Assembly (NCBI GenBank): GCA_905160935.1
Contig: CAJHZI010000461.1
Location: 706,501-770,500, forward strand
Origin: Enchytraeus crypticus
Taxonomy: Eukaryota > Annelida > Clitellata > Enchytraeida > Enchytraeidae
Reading direction: 5' to 3'
DNA: 64,000 nt
Shown: positions 1-12,104 of the stretch, piece after piece
Layout of the letters: each line of letters opens with the position of its first letter
How positions within the stretch are numbered: the first letter of the stretch is position 1
The notes under the pieces: generated by a model
What the model was told of the DNA's origin: nothing
The model's input: the letters and a program-made list of their open reading frames with translations, nothing else
Databases searched by the model: none
Program-made: the position numbers and the translations under genes

Positions 1-144
1 AATAAAAAAAAAACTTTCAAAGGAAATTTTCTTAAATTTACATCGAATACTGTAGGCCTACGTGAAGCAGCGTTACTTGTGCATGCATAATAATTAAATA
101 CAAAATTACGCAAGGACCCTTTTAAAAAGTAAAAAGTAAAAGTA

Positions 145-396
145 AACACGCGTTATAGTGAAATGATCAACAATATTGATATCTTTCACTTTTTAATACC
201 ACATGTTTAAACCGTTAGGCAATTTGTACCATTTTCCGTATAACCAGTCCAGTGAATGTCCGAGATTTTACTCTCAGATCAGCGCGACTGGGATTCGAAC
301 CCACGAGGGTTCAATACACCTCAATATCTATCATTTAAAGTTTCATAACGTTTAAAATTTCATGACGTTACCCCTACGCTATTAAGACATTCTAAG
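145..396 (-). mobile_element. tRNA-like SINE, family 1, copy 1
   Basis: Contains GGGATTCGAACCC on the plus strand (B-box-like on the minus) and the conserved flanks TTTTTAATACCACATGTTTAA and GGCAATTT. Two further copies of the same sequence lie at about 35020-35290 and 49432-49675. Confidence 0.75.
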
Positions 397-1319
397 AAAA
401 TGAAACAAGCCGCACAATAGCTGCAATGAAAGCAAGAGTGGACAAAACTTACTGTGGTTTATGGTTAAATGAGAGCCTTGTTTAATATTTTAAGGCGAAA
501 CATCAGATATCGATGACCCATTAACATAGGCTACACAGAGTTAGTTTTTCTAATTTAATTTTTGACTAAATTTAAGTTTTAAAGGGATTTGTGTATGCGC
601 CATCGATATCAAAGGAGATGAAACTTATTGATGAAAACTTGTCATACACATGTGCTGAGTTTTTTCTATTTGATGTGCTGAGTTTGACCTTATAAATCGT
701 CAAGGGTCTAAAAGAGGAACATAAGAATACTATAGTTCAATGACGAAAAAATATTTAACAAGAAAACTTTTACGATGGTATATCACAATTCAGGATTGCT
801 TCATACTTACTAGCCTCTATAACGGATCAGAGACTGGTAAGATGGCAAAACATGAACTTTTACGCTAGTTAGATCAACCTGGTAACTGTACTGTATATTA
901 GCTCATCAAAATCAAAATCGAGAATAATAGATCGATTTCATTCATAATAAGTTACTGAGAATCCTTGACATTTTATTTGTTATGAGAACAAACTGAGACA
1001 CTGAGTTATGTTAATGTTGTTCCTTTCGATAAACATCTGCATAACCTTGACATTAGGCCTTGGGTTTGTCTATACATGTTTACATGTTTATGAAGATATC
1101 TTGAAGATATAACATATGTAAGATATCTGTTATAAATGTGAATATGATATTGTATAATATTACTAGTTATGTAAAATTATATACCGTATATCTTCATGTA
1201 TTCTTAATATATACATAGGCCTATACATGTACATGTAGGCATCGGATCCATAAATTTTTTAAGGGGAGAGGCTGAAAAAATTTTTGGACAGCGTCCACAT
1301 TTTTTATTTACGCCAACGA

Positions 1320-1440
1320 TATAATCGATGTATAAAGGACACTGAAGAATAGACCAACTGTAAACTGCTCACCTCTGACTGTCGCTTCTTAGTTACGCAA
1401 GAGGCGACTAAACAAGAATAGAGGAAGCCGAAGTGAAACC
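1320..1440 (+). mobile_element. SINE, family 3, partial copy
   Basis: Shares TGAAGAATAGACCAAC and the AAGAGGCGACTAAA block with other copies of this family at about 9085, 22275 and 42425. Confidence 0.5.
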
Positions 1441-1689
1441 GCTTCAGAAGTCAATTTTTCAGTATATTGTGATACATTAAAGTGCATATAGGCATTGCCT
1501 TTTGTAAAAATTAACTTGTTGATCGATGCAGTGCTCTTTCTTTTGCGAAAAGCCTAGAGATTTTGTTTTTAGTGCCTAAACTCTTAACTTTTTAATCCTT
1601 GAGGCATTTTTAACTCAACCTATTTATATTAATGTGGAGCATTCCACAGAAATGACTAAGTTACGATAGGACAATTAATATTCTTCCTA

Positions 1690-1900
1690 CTGTATATTAT
1701 CGCGCCCGGTTAATACTTTGTAGGTGACTGCTTTGGAAGACCGAGTGTTGACAGCTTTGAAAGAAAAAAAATCCCGAGGGTGTTGGAAGGTTATTCTTAA
1801 ATATGCACCGGCTGCAATTGATGCGCCAACAAAAGGTAACGATTGCTAATAGCGATTGAGAGGAAAGGAGGAAATAGCGAAAACTACAAATATAACAACT
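1690..1900 (+). mobile_element. 5S rRNA-derived SINE, copy 1
   Basis: The head contains GTTAATACTTTGTAGGTGAC and GGAAGACCGAGTGTTG, matching the 3' half of 5S rRNA (GTTAGTACTTGGATGGGTGAC, GGAATACCGGGTGCTG). It is followed by a body shared with the copies at 52100 and 63675. Confidence 0.7.
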
Positions 1901-2715
1901 AAGAAAGGAAACTTTGTAGCGCATGCGGTATGTCATGTGTAACAATACGAACAAACAACAAAAAGTATAAAAAAGGAAAGTATTCTAGAAATTGTTTTAG
2001 TTTTTAGTTTACATTTTTGTATTTACTAAGAGAAGTAGGATATAATTTTATCAGTGACAGTGCCCTTGTAAAGGGTCGCTCAATTGATTCATACAACAGA
2101 TGCTGCTGGGCATTTGGCCTTAGATAAATTTCATCACTCAGTGACAGCAATGTACATGTAGTTGTAATTATAACGTCAAATAAAGGGCAATCGTTCAACC
2201 ATATAGCTATGTCTTTGATATCGCTAAGCTATAGCTATGTCTTTGATATAGTCCAGGTTATTTTATATGTGTTTCTTTCATGAAAGCTAACATTGATTGA
2301 CATTTATCGTTTAAACTTTTAATAATAGTTTGATAGGGCTGTATGAATCGACAGGTTTTATTGTGACCAGGATAGAAACTAGAGTAGTCTATTAACCATG
2401 AGGCGAAGAGGTATTGAGCCCCTGGCTCTGATTTCTGACGATGATAAAGAAAATCACTTCTTACATAATGAGAGCTTGAGATGACCTTTAACCCATAGAA
2501 CTTAAGTCTCTTTCGAATGATTGATTAGAATAGAAATATAAGAACTTTGATCAATGTTCTGAGAACAGATACTTCTCTTATAACATTTGCAATTCGAAGA
2601 ACCAATTTAGACCTAATTCTTGAATAAATTCTTGTATATAAGTCATGTAATGTAATGTATATGATATCCACGATAGGCCCTATGTATATTACTATATTTT
2701 ATAGATTCTCTCTCT

Positions 2716-3792
2716 TACTGCACTGCCTACTGGCAGGTCCATGGTACATAACGCCTCCACTCTTCTCTGTCTTCTGCCTTCCTCTTCATTTTCACATATG
2801 AGTGGGTCTTTAAATCATCTAACATACCTAATCTCCTGCCTCTTTTTCCTTCCATTCTGCCTTCTATGACCTCTTTTAATAGACCTTCCCCCTCAGAATG
2901 TGGCCTATCCATCTCTTCTTCCTATTTCTTAATGCATTTATCAACTGTCTATCTGTGCCAACTCTCTCCAGGACTTCCTCATTTGTAACCTTTTGGGTCC
3001 AGCTAATCCTCTCCATTCTTCTCAGAATCCACATTTCCAATGCCTCCAGTTTCCTAATATCTTCCTTCCTTAAGGTCCATGTTTCACATCCATACAATAG
3101 GGGCGTGGTCCAAACCAAAGTTTTCACTCTCTTTATCTTTGTGTCTTTCTTTAGACTTTTTGTTAATAGTTCTTTTCTACTACCAAAGGCCGCTTTTACT
3201 TGTGCATTCCTACTGCATATTTCCATCTCACATTTCCCATCATCGGTTATAGTATGACCCAAATATTTGAAACTCCTTTCCTGTTCCAATTTCGTACCAT
3301 TTATTGTGATATTAACTTCACCTTTATTATTGGACACTCTCATAACCTTGGTCTTTTTATATTAATCTTCATGCCATATTTCAAAGCCGTATCATTCAGC
3401 CTATCCATTATCTTCTGCAATCCAATCTCGCTGCCCGCTACCATTCCTTGGTCATCTGCAAATCGTACATCTTGTAACAAATTACCTCCTACTTTTACTC
3501 CACGTCCTATTTCACCTTCTTCTGAGTATTCTTGTTGATTTTTGATTACTGCTTTTTGATTCATGTACAAGTTCAAAATTAGTCTTCTATCTCTCCAGTC
3601 AATTCCTATTCTTTTTAAGATATTCATCATCGCTATCCAATCAATCCTGTCAAAGGCCTTCTCGAAGTCTACAAAGCATACAAAAACGTCACTTCCATAT
3701 TCTAAGTTTCTTTCGCAAAGAACCCGCATTACCCCTATTGCTTCTCTTGTGCCACATCTTTTCCTAAAACCAAATTGTGTCTTGCTCAGTAT
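2716..3792 (-). mobile_element. RTE-like LINE fragment (reverse transcriptase), defective
   Basis: Minus-strand reading frames give FVCFVDFEKAFDRIDW and DVRFADDQGMVAGSE (RT palm motifs), then [35 protein letters not shown] and MERISWTQKVTNEEVLERVG. The text between the GRGV motif and the FADD motif is missing, so RT motif B is deleted, and the reading frame shifts afterwards. The 3' end is GGACCTGCCAGTAGGCAGTG followed by a (GA)n tail at about 2705. Confidence 0.85.
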
Positions 3793-3839
3793 TTATATGT
3801 AGTAATATAAAAATATAAGAACCTGTAGGCCTAAATAAT

Positions 3840-3849
3840 TATATATATA

Positions 3850-3892
<43 letters not shown>

Positions 3893-3895
3893 TAG
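3840..3895. repeat. (AT)n microsatellite
   Basis: Nearly pure AT dinucleotide run. Confidence 0.95.
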
Positions 3896-4331
3896 TATAC
3901 AATTAAAAATTGTTTTCCATTGTTTACAACTTTTACGAAAGGAGAGATTGCATAACAACCGCAGTAGATCTTTATTCTAATATAGTTATAAAATAGTGAT
4001 GTGGTCAGTAAAAGTCGAGTTAGGAAATGAATACAGGCATTCAACCATAATCTAATGGTGTGTAGTACTGTGTACAATAGTTAATTTTAATTAGAATCTT
4101 AATTGTTGATTGTTGAATTTCGCTAGACACGATATAGAAGTTTAGCCAAAATATGTGTAAGTCGCTGAGTCTATTATCCAGAACTACGTGTATTATATGT
4201 TTCGTGTAAGCCTATTTAATTATTTGCTCGAATTGTCTAGACTTGTTATTTTTATATAACACCATTTTTTCTTGTCTGGCGTCGTGACTTAATTATCTTA
4301 AATCTCATGTCTTCCTATGATAACGCTGCAG

Positions 4332-4562
4332 ACGCTGATGATAATGAAGACGATGATGTTGCCGATGAGGAGAGAGGAACTTGGCAGCGAGAGAAATCTA
4401 ATCGAAGTCTCATTGGCAGGACAAGTGAGAGAGAAGAGAGGAGGAGGAGAAAGAGAGTGTTTGAGAGAAACAAAAGAACTCTAGAGAAGAGAAACAATGC
4501 ACTAGAGAGACTCACGCTTACTGTTTATCAGTACACACAGCCTATACAACAAAACATCCCAG
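4332..4562 (+). CDS. TGF-beta-like prodomain exon a (arm region, tentative)
   Basis: Open from an acceptor-like gctgcag at 4331 to the donor CCCAG|GTGCAG. Very charged, then [20 protein letters not shown], which fits the prodomain strand that resembles AQLWIYLRPV in myostatin. Phase 1 joins to exon b as NIP-E-VRRM. The 5' border is uncertain. Confidence 0.5.
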
Positions 4563-4616
4563 GTGCAGTGAGAGTGTAATAGAATGAAAGAGATGCATGA
4601 TGCATGAGTGGGAGAG

Positions 4617-4662
<46 letters not shown>

Positions 4663-4881
4663 TGAGTGAGTGAGTGAGAGAGAGAGAAGGAAAGAGAATA
4701 TTCTCTCGTTTCATTTACATGTGCGTACTTCGAAGTCCAGAATTGTTTACAGCTTTATATTTTGTATTTTCTTCTTGAGACGTCCCTAGCAATACCTTCA
4801 GTTAAGAAACTGAATAGTCATTGTATTTATATAGACCTACTTTATTTTTAAGGTGTAAGGGAGAGAGAATGAGAGAGAGAG

Positions 4882-4926
<45 letters not shown>

Positions 4927-6766
4927 GAAAGAGAATAGTAATAAAGATTGAGAAATTAGCTGAGTAGAGAAGTCGCTTCTAAGGCAAAAGTCCAAACCGA
5001 ATTTAACTTTCGTTTCATCGCTTTTATTGCTATAAATGACAGATGAGACCCTATATTAGACTCTACGAAGTATTTTACCAGTGGATCAATAGCTAGCTAG
5101 GCGTCCTAAGATTTCAAACTTCAAAGTCAAACTATTTGAAGGAGTTCATGAACTGTAGAGGTCTTCGAATCACTGAGCAGAAACTTTGTTACAGGAAATT
5201 CTCTTGACTGAACTCAATCTGCTTGCTACGAACCAAAATCTATCCCTTAGTTTTAAAAGCAATTTTTAATGGGTCCTATATGTTTTTTATTTTTGCCAAT
5301 ACTGGCATAATCAGGGCTCATTGAAGTATCTCAGATTTTATTGGTTCATTTTCCATCTCTATCTTATAAATATAATTGATACTGTTATTATGAGATTAAC
5401 TAACTGATGTATTGATTGTAATAGAAGTACGTCGAATGCTCAAGTCCGTGACCTTGAAGTTCCCGCACCGGGTGGGAGAAGGTAACGATTGGGTGAGGAT
5501 CAGCGTGAAGGGCGCTGTGAAGGAGTGGTACAAGGACCCTGAGACTAATTACGGATTAGAGCTTGTTGTCATGGACAAGAACAATGTGCAAATCGATCCT
5601 AGACTTGTGTTCCATGGCTTCAATTGTTCGGACTCCCTTGGAGGTAAATGAATTCACTAGATTCATTCTCTGTTAGTTCTATAATTTTAAATAGTAATAG
5701 CAATTATACTCAATGGTTATTCTATCAAATATTTCATAAATTCCTCTTCTACGTTTTCATCTTTATTTATATTCCTACTCACAGTCTGCTATCGTGCTCC
5801 GTAAGGAGCACTCCATAGATCAATAAGTTATCCTTTCACAAAAAACTATGCCCTATTCATCGTTAAACGTAGCCTATTGCTTGAAAATAATATGACATCT
5901 GAGGTGGTTCCCTTTGCCTTCCTTAGTTTTGCTTAGTGCCTCTTACGACACATGCAGTTTGCGGTCGGTCCATTCTTCAGTAGCCCGGGCACAACAGGGG
6001 AAAACGTTAAATTTATCTTTATTAAGGACACATTTTCTAGTGTTCGTGCTGGCTACTGAATTGATTTAATTTGTATTTTCATGATACCCTACCTCATAAT
6101 TTTTCTGCATTTTGTGTTTGATACTATTTACATGTATGTTACTTGTTTGGTTCGCTCAGGGCTTTATATGAATGACTATATTATGAAAGTGCTTAGATTG
6201 ATTGATTCGTGTAGGTTTGATCATAGAAGTGATATATAATCTCTTTCTCCACAATGCATAGGGGTGAACATAAGACTACCAGCTGTGTCGGCTAAAAGAG
6301 GCAGAGACTGATCTTGCATTCCTTTAGTCTGAAGAGTATTTAATTGATCATAGTTGCCTCTTACAAAGTTAAATTGTGAAAATTCATCAATTGCAAAGTA
6401 TAGTTAATGGTGGCATGTCATGTGCCTGTAAATTATAAATGTCATTTGTGCACATCAAAGTTCAGCTGCACACCAGCGATTCCTTTTCGCAGTACAGATA
6501 CAGTAAAGGTTGTAAAATCACTTTAGGCAATATATAATTGATCATATTATCTTTAAAGTTTTTTAATAACGTAGGCCTATTTTGAAAGTTTTTAAACATT
6601 TATTTTGTACTCTCAAAGAAATTTTTAACAATATTTTATTTTAATATTTTTAATTTTTAACACAATTTTACATTTTACAGTATTATTGAAAATATTTAAA
6701 AAATACCCTTAAAGTATTTTGCTCATCATGTTGCATATATAAATGTATATATTTATACTAGTAGGC

Positions 6767-6807
<41 letters not shown>

Positions 6808-6822
6808 TTATGCATATATATA

Positions 6823-6872
<50 letters not shown>

Positions 6873-6939
6873 GTACATGTATATATACATACATAATTTA
6901 CGTATGCTTGCGTATTATACACATACAGTATATAATAAC

Positions 6940-6975
<36 letters not shown>

Positions 6976-7009
6976 GTATAGTATATATATATATATGTAT
7001 GTATGTATG

Positions 7010-7074
<65 letters not shown>

Positions 7075-7477
7075 ATATATATTAATCTCATAAAATAGCA
7101 AGCTAACTGCCTTTCCGTTAGAACTAGGCTTATTTTAGAATTTATCTCATGATTAAATCTTCTATACGGCGACTATCATCATCTTGATAGCCTAAGTTAC
7201 TGTAATCATGAAAATCAACGTTACTCCTGTATGTCAATCAGATTACCCAGCCGAGGACGCTGCTGCCCGGATGTCTCTGTCGATGCTGGATGATGAAGAG
7301 GAGGAGTCTAAAGAGTGGGGCCTGTCTTATCGCAATCAAAGCCCCGCCCAGCGTATTCAGTCGATTCGTCCCACAATTACAATCCCAAACCTGCACCTGA
7401 GCACAGTGGACGTGCGCAGGCGAGATCGTAGGCGCAAGCTAAGGAGACGCCGAGGAGATCGAGTTCATTCAGACTAG
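4332..7477 (+). CDS. Partial TGF-beta-superfamily precursor: prodomain exons only
   Basis: Three candidate exons, 4332-4562, 5425-5643 and 7242-7477, join in matching phase 1. The middle exon carries [20 protein letters not shown] then [12 protein letters not shown], which parallels the activin/myostatin prodomain (W..IDVK..L..W...PE.N.GIEI...DEN). The third ends in a dense polybasic run ([10 protein letters not shown]), as expected for a furin cleavage site, then a stop seven codons later. There is an N-glycosylation sequon NCS in exon 2. I found neither the signal-peptide exon nor the cysteine-knot mature domain in the window. Either the last exon is spliced with a weak donor before the stop to an exon I did not recognise, or the gene is broken. 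Known role of the family: the prodomain chaperones and can keep latent a secreted growth factor. Confidence 0.6.
4620..4690. repeat. (GA)n microsatellite
   Basis: GA run with GAGT interruptions. A second GA tract lies at 4858-4935, in the intron between prodomain exons a and b. Confidence 0.95.
5425..5643 (+). CDS. TGF-beta-like prodomain exon b
   Basis: 219 nt, acceptor attgtaatag, donor GGAG|GTAAAT. Markedly more GC-rich than its flanks. Contains [19 protein letters not shown] and [11 protein letters not shown], the best family match of this gene. Confidence 0.8.
5765..6000 (-). mobile_element. SINE, family 3, minus-strand copy
   Basis: Read on the minus strand: TGCCCGGGCTACTGAAGAAT, the TCGTAAGAGGCACTAAG block and GGAACCACCTCAGATG, in the same order as the full copy at 42425-42792. 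Confidence 0.65.
6765..7085. repeat. Long (AT)n-rich tract
   Basis: About 320 bp of AT and ATAC/ATGT runs in the intron before prodomain exon c. Open frames here (YIYIYI) are artefacts. Confidence 0.95.
7242..7477 (+). CDS. TGF-beta-like prodomain exon c ending at a polybasic site
   Basis: Acceptor gtcaatcag, then an acidic stretch ([11 protein letters not shown]), [17 protein letters not shown] and the basic run. The position of the basic run after a PxxxI/L strand matches the end of a TGF-beta prodomain. TAG stop at 7475-7477; the only GT dinucleotides before it make poor donors. Confidence 0.6.
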
Positions 7478-9084
7478 CTCATCTGACGATGTTGATGTTA
7501 ACCCAGCTTGTCAAAAAGCTTAATGTATTGGTGTAATGTGACCGTACTTGTAATCTGTTGTATATGTATAGATTTCTGTTTTATTGTTATCAGTGAGACT
7601 ATATAGGCCTACAAGTGTATATCCACACATGATTGGGCGGTGCGTTCAGAAAAATAAAGGACAAACTGGATCGCCAACTGAATACAAATTGTTTGAAATT
7701 ACTGTACTGATATTTTTTACGATATATTTGTATTTCAAGAGGGGTGTGATCCATACAGATCAGCGGGTCTCAAATATTTCTTAACTATCGATCCCTTTTG
7801 ACACTTTCATGAACGGACGACCCTGGTTTAAATGTTTTTATCAGTCAACTGGTGTCTTTTCTCGGAATTTGTCCCCGCCCTTGAGCAAGAAATCTTAAAA
7901 AATGTGACCCTTGTAGGTCTTGGCCCTATTTTATTGTAGAAAGATATTGAAATACTAAATATTAGGCCCTATATCAGATTTTCTTTCTGGTTTCTTAATT
8001 CACCGAAACACTACCTTTACCTAAGTTACCTATTCGCCCCTCTCCCATTTTCCAGGAGCAGCCACCGCTTGCTTGAAAGTTGAACTCTCACCGCCACGAA
8101 GTGGGTGTCGTTGCTCTTACGAAACCCGCTGATATAGACTATTGCACTTGAATGAAATGTGTATATATCAAACGACTTTTAATGAAGCACTGTGCAGGAG
8201 CGTCTGCTTGAATTTCTTTAATAAAATTTTGCGTTAAATGGATCTATTTAAAAAAAAGTAATTATTTATTATACAGTATCTAAAGTAGTGGTTAAACTGG
8301 GATTTAAGGGAACATGATGATGATGATGAGTATTTAAAGTAATGATATTACTGGTATCAATACTGAACATTTTAGTTCTTTTTGGTAGAAGGTTTTGTTA
8401 TTTTTCCCCAAGGAAAAATAACAAAAATGGTTATAACAATAATAATACATTTTATTTAAGTTTATTTGCATCCTGGATTTGGCATGTTGCTTTCCCTTAC
8501 ATAAACATAATCTCAAGTAGATCGTAGGCCATAAAAATGGAGAACACTACCTCTTCTACAACCTATCTCCTACTTGAAACTCTTTACCTTCTAAACTTCA
8601 TTCCTGTTCTGTGTTCAGCAAATTTCACCTTTTGCTGTAAGCTTACCTATATCTTCTACGTCAAATAAATAGGCCTATTAGTTAAAGCTCTCTTTTTGGT
8701 TATCTGTTTGCTCTTTTGACCATTTTCTCCAAAACAAGTTTTTGCTAGTCGATTTTTGTAACTTTTGACTGGAAAGTCTGACATATTATACATAATACTT
8801 TATTAAAACAGGACAATAGAATATATATAGAATATATATGTATATATATATATATACCTTAGAATATATATAGTTATTTATTAGTACGGGTGTATGATAA
8901 TAGTGTGAGATTGTGTAAGGTCATTAACATTGTTACCATTCATTTTAGGCTTTCTAACCTAAATGAAAAGCGGTAAAATCAGTTTAAAAGAATCGAATTT
9001 GATTTCATATAGTATATAAGCGATTTGTTGTTGGCATTGTCAATAATTACTTGTGAATATTGAAAGTACTGTTAGTATTACTTT
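7478..9084. other. No gene recognised
   Basis: AT-rich. A tail fragment of SINE family 3 (AAACTGGGATTTAAGGGAA then GATGAT repeats) is at about 8295-8330. A small GC-richer patch at 8056-8135 has an acceptor-like cag but no recognisable protein. Confidence 0.6.
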
Positions 9085-9325
9085 GCGCGTGTTGTGTCCG
9101 GGTTGTTGAAGAATAGACCAACCGTGGACAGTTCGTGTTGTACAAGGCGTCAAAGCACTAAGATCCAAACCAAAGTCAAAAAGGGCATTCGGTTGATGAG
9201 CGAGTAGGCTCCAGAAATTTCAATAAAATTTTACGAAACGAATGAAAAAGAAGATCTATTCGTATCCCAATCATAGTTATACTGGGATTCAAGGTAAGAA
9301 GATGTTGATGATGAATGTTAGTATT
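9085..9325 (+). mobile_element. SINE, family 3, (GATG)n-tail subtype
   Basis: Head TTGTGTCCGGGTTGTTGAAG and middle CAAAGCACTAAGATCCAAA; it ends in ACTGGGATTCAAGG followed by GATGATGAAT. Close match to the copy at 22275-22550. Confidence 0.7.
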
Positions 9326-11554
9326 TTATGAATGTTAGTAAACCTTAATAGCTGACAAATAATATCTTCATATATGATCAATTTTCTCCAATGAACGAGC
9401 GATTAATTTGTAGTCCAAAGACATTCCTCGGCTTTGATTAGACTTCGCCAGATTAGGCCTAGATCGAGGAATGTAAAGCTTAAATGACAAGAAAATTACA
9501 AAAATTACAAAAATAAAATTATATCGTCAGGTTGGTGTTTATCTGTTCTAATGTCGTCGTTGTTAACATTTAGAAATGCTTAGTTTAAACAAGATTCAGT
9601 ATAATCGTAAGGTACTTTCTTCAAAATAACAAGTTGCGTTAAAGTTTTTAACAGTTTAACTAGTCGATAAGTTGCGAATTGATATCATCAAAATTGTACC
9701 TTTTGATAAACATCAAGTTGACAGTCTTCTCAGGTCTTGGAACAATCAGCTAGATATGATGTTACAAACCATTGATTGTGAATTTCATATCGATAGGCTT
9801 ATTTAAAACTTCGTTGTCTGAAATTTATTCATTTTCGCAAAGAAATTTAAGTATTAGATACAAGCAAATCTGAACTGTTGCCTTTAGGTCACTCTTCATG
9901 CAACAGCTACAGCAATAAATTATTATTGAAATCTAGACATTATCATGGATGACGTTAGCATCTGTGCTGTTAGGAGTCCGACGTGGTAGCAATTCTATCT
10001 TATATAAGATAATGAATTCAAATACCAGCCGGCTCGCCTGAGAGGGTCTCATTTGCGGTTCAGAAACAGACCGTTATGTTAACATACCTTTTTAACTTTA
10101 CTGACAGCATACGATCAACGATACACTGTAGTGTAGAACTCTTCGCATCTTCCTCCATCATCATCTTCCTCTTATTATTTCCTGACATCGCATTCTGGCG
10201 AGGAGCCCGGAGTTAAATTTTCTTTGTAATCATAATTTTTAGTACTGTAGTGTTTATCGGTCGGATGGTAGAGTAGGTAGCAAGCTTGTTTGATAAACAG
10301 GATGATCTAATCCTTCAGTTGGAATACGAGCCGTGCCAGGTCTCTTAGTGCATCCCTTGTAGTACGAAGTGAAACTTGATTAAAATTTGCTTTGTATTAA
10401 GCCCAATGACCTCGTTTGGAATTAAACAAATACTTCATTCACTGTAAACTATTTAACTGTACAAATTCAAAATCTTGAACACCATACTAAATATGCATTT
10501 GTTCCTCAAGTAAGAGAAGTTACTCCGAACAATAGCATCTAAAGTGCTATGAAATAACAACAAAACCAAAGACTACTGTGCTGGAATTATATAACACTGC
10601 CTTTGTCAATTGTTTTTGGTCGTATGGTTAAACACATGTCAACCGCATGTGTTTACAAAGTTTCCTTTCTTGGATTCTGTTTTATAATAATGTGCTGCTT
10701 TTTATTACTATTCAAACTCATTTATTTTCGTTGTTTGCAATTAAGTTCTACTTATTTCGGGAGTATTCGTAATTAATAATAACAGGCGTACAATGTTTTG
10801 ATCTATTAAAATAATCTCAATGATATTAATTAGCCTATATTATAGGCCTACTGTAGAATAGCTAGGTCTGCATTTAGTTTTGGTCACCTAATCAGAAAGG
10901 CTTGACCCTCCGCTTCGTCACTTAAAGGAGAGATCAGGAACTTTACCTCATCATTAGCGAACAAATTTACATATTTGATTCCTTTGGACTGTTTGCAAAG
11001 ATGATTTACGGGCATTACGTAATTGGATGTTTTTATTAGTCTGTAACGTTATAATATGTATACGATATTCTAGAGTACACACGTTACAAGATATATTATA
11101 TTGATCTGTAGGGTTTACATGTACAGACAATTTTTAGACTATATATTCAGAGATCAAATTGTTGTTACTTGTAAATATTGTTATTCAGCCACGCCGATTC
11201 GTTGATACCTGTACAGTTTAACAATGGTTCAACACTTGCTGTACACAGAATGGGTATGACTGTTTATGATTGTACATGTATTTTACGTGTCAAAAGTATA
11301 ATGCACTTCAGTGTGTACATTTGTCACGTTTAACGGCCGTGCTGGATATATACATGCCTGAGAGGCAGGAGATCACGTTTTCAATTTCTAGCCGAACCGT
11401 TCTGAACAGAACTGAACCCTTATTTTGTCAATGAAGTGATTTACAAGCAGGCCTACGCGTAATGGGCCGAAGTCTAAATTCTACACTATGGTTATTTGTG
11501 GAGAGCCCTTTAAATTTCAGATTTATCATACATTAAAAAATAATATATATATAC

Positions 11555-11641
<87 letters not shown>

Positions 11642-12100
11642 TAGATATAGATAGATAAAACTAACTCTAAATGTTGCATTATACTGGTATCCGTAATAAC
11701 ATGGAAGTTACTATTTTTCATAAAAATGGTAATTTCATAAGATATGCTTCATCTAAACAAATATGACTACAACTATCAACATAACAAAGATCTAGTTTAA
11801 ATGAAAATGATTGCACTGACACTCGTAACAATAACTTTAGTTTTATAGCTATGGGAGTGAAATCTAAATTACGCTCGGCCTACTGATGCAGGTCTAAGCA
11901 GCAGGTATATAGTGGACATTGGTGTTTCGTGGCTCCTAATCTACAGCTTTTGAGGCTTACAGTGTAAATAATGGACACTGCAATGCCTATCATGTGAAAT
12001 AATTACTATAGATAAGTAAAATATTAGTGAACTTTAAGCAATTATCTAGATGACCTTAAGCTAGTAGAACACATGTTACTGGGAGTTTGCTATAGGCCTA
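9326..12100. other. No gene recognised
   Basis: AT-rich intergenic DNA with an (AT)n/(GATA)n microsatellite at 11540-11655. I searched for a mature TGF-beta domain (CxxxxLYVDF, CxGxC) on the plus strand and saw none. Confidence 0.55.
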
Positions 12101-12104
12101 CATA

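Noticed and set aside
281..300. A true tRNA gene at GGGATTCGAACCC, and similar sites at 49503 and 54383
   Set aside because: Only a B-box-like arm is present, no cloverleaf could be drawn, and the same long flanks recur at other loci, so these are SINEs.
2898..3802. Plus-strand open frames of 79-119 codons
   Set aside because: They are antisense shadows of the minus-strand LINE, whose RT motifs are recognisable.
6743..7101. Open frames of YIYIYI on both strands
   Set aside because: Translations of (AT)n microsatellite; same for 11533-11721, 59382-59684 and 61792-62119.
8056..8135. Possible Cys-containing exon after an acceptor-like cag (ACLKVELSPPRSGCRCSYETR region)
   Set aside because: Considered as the missing TGF-beta mature exon. 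The cysteine spacing and length do not fit a cystine-knot, and there is no partner exon.
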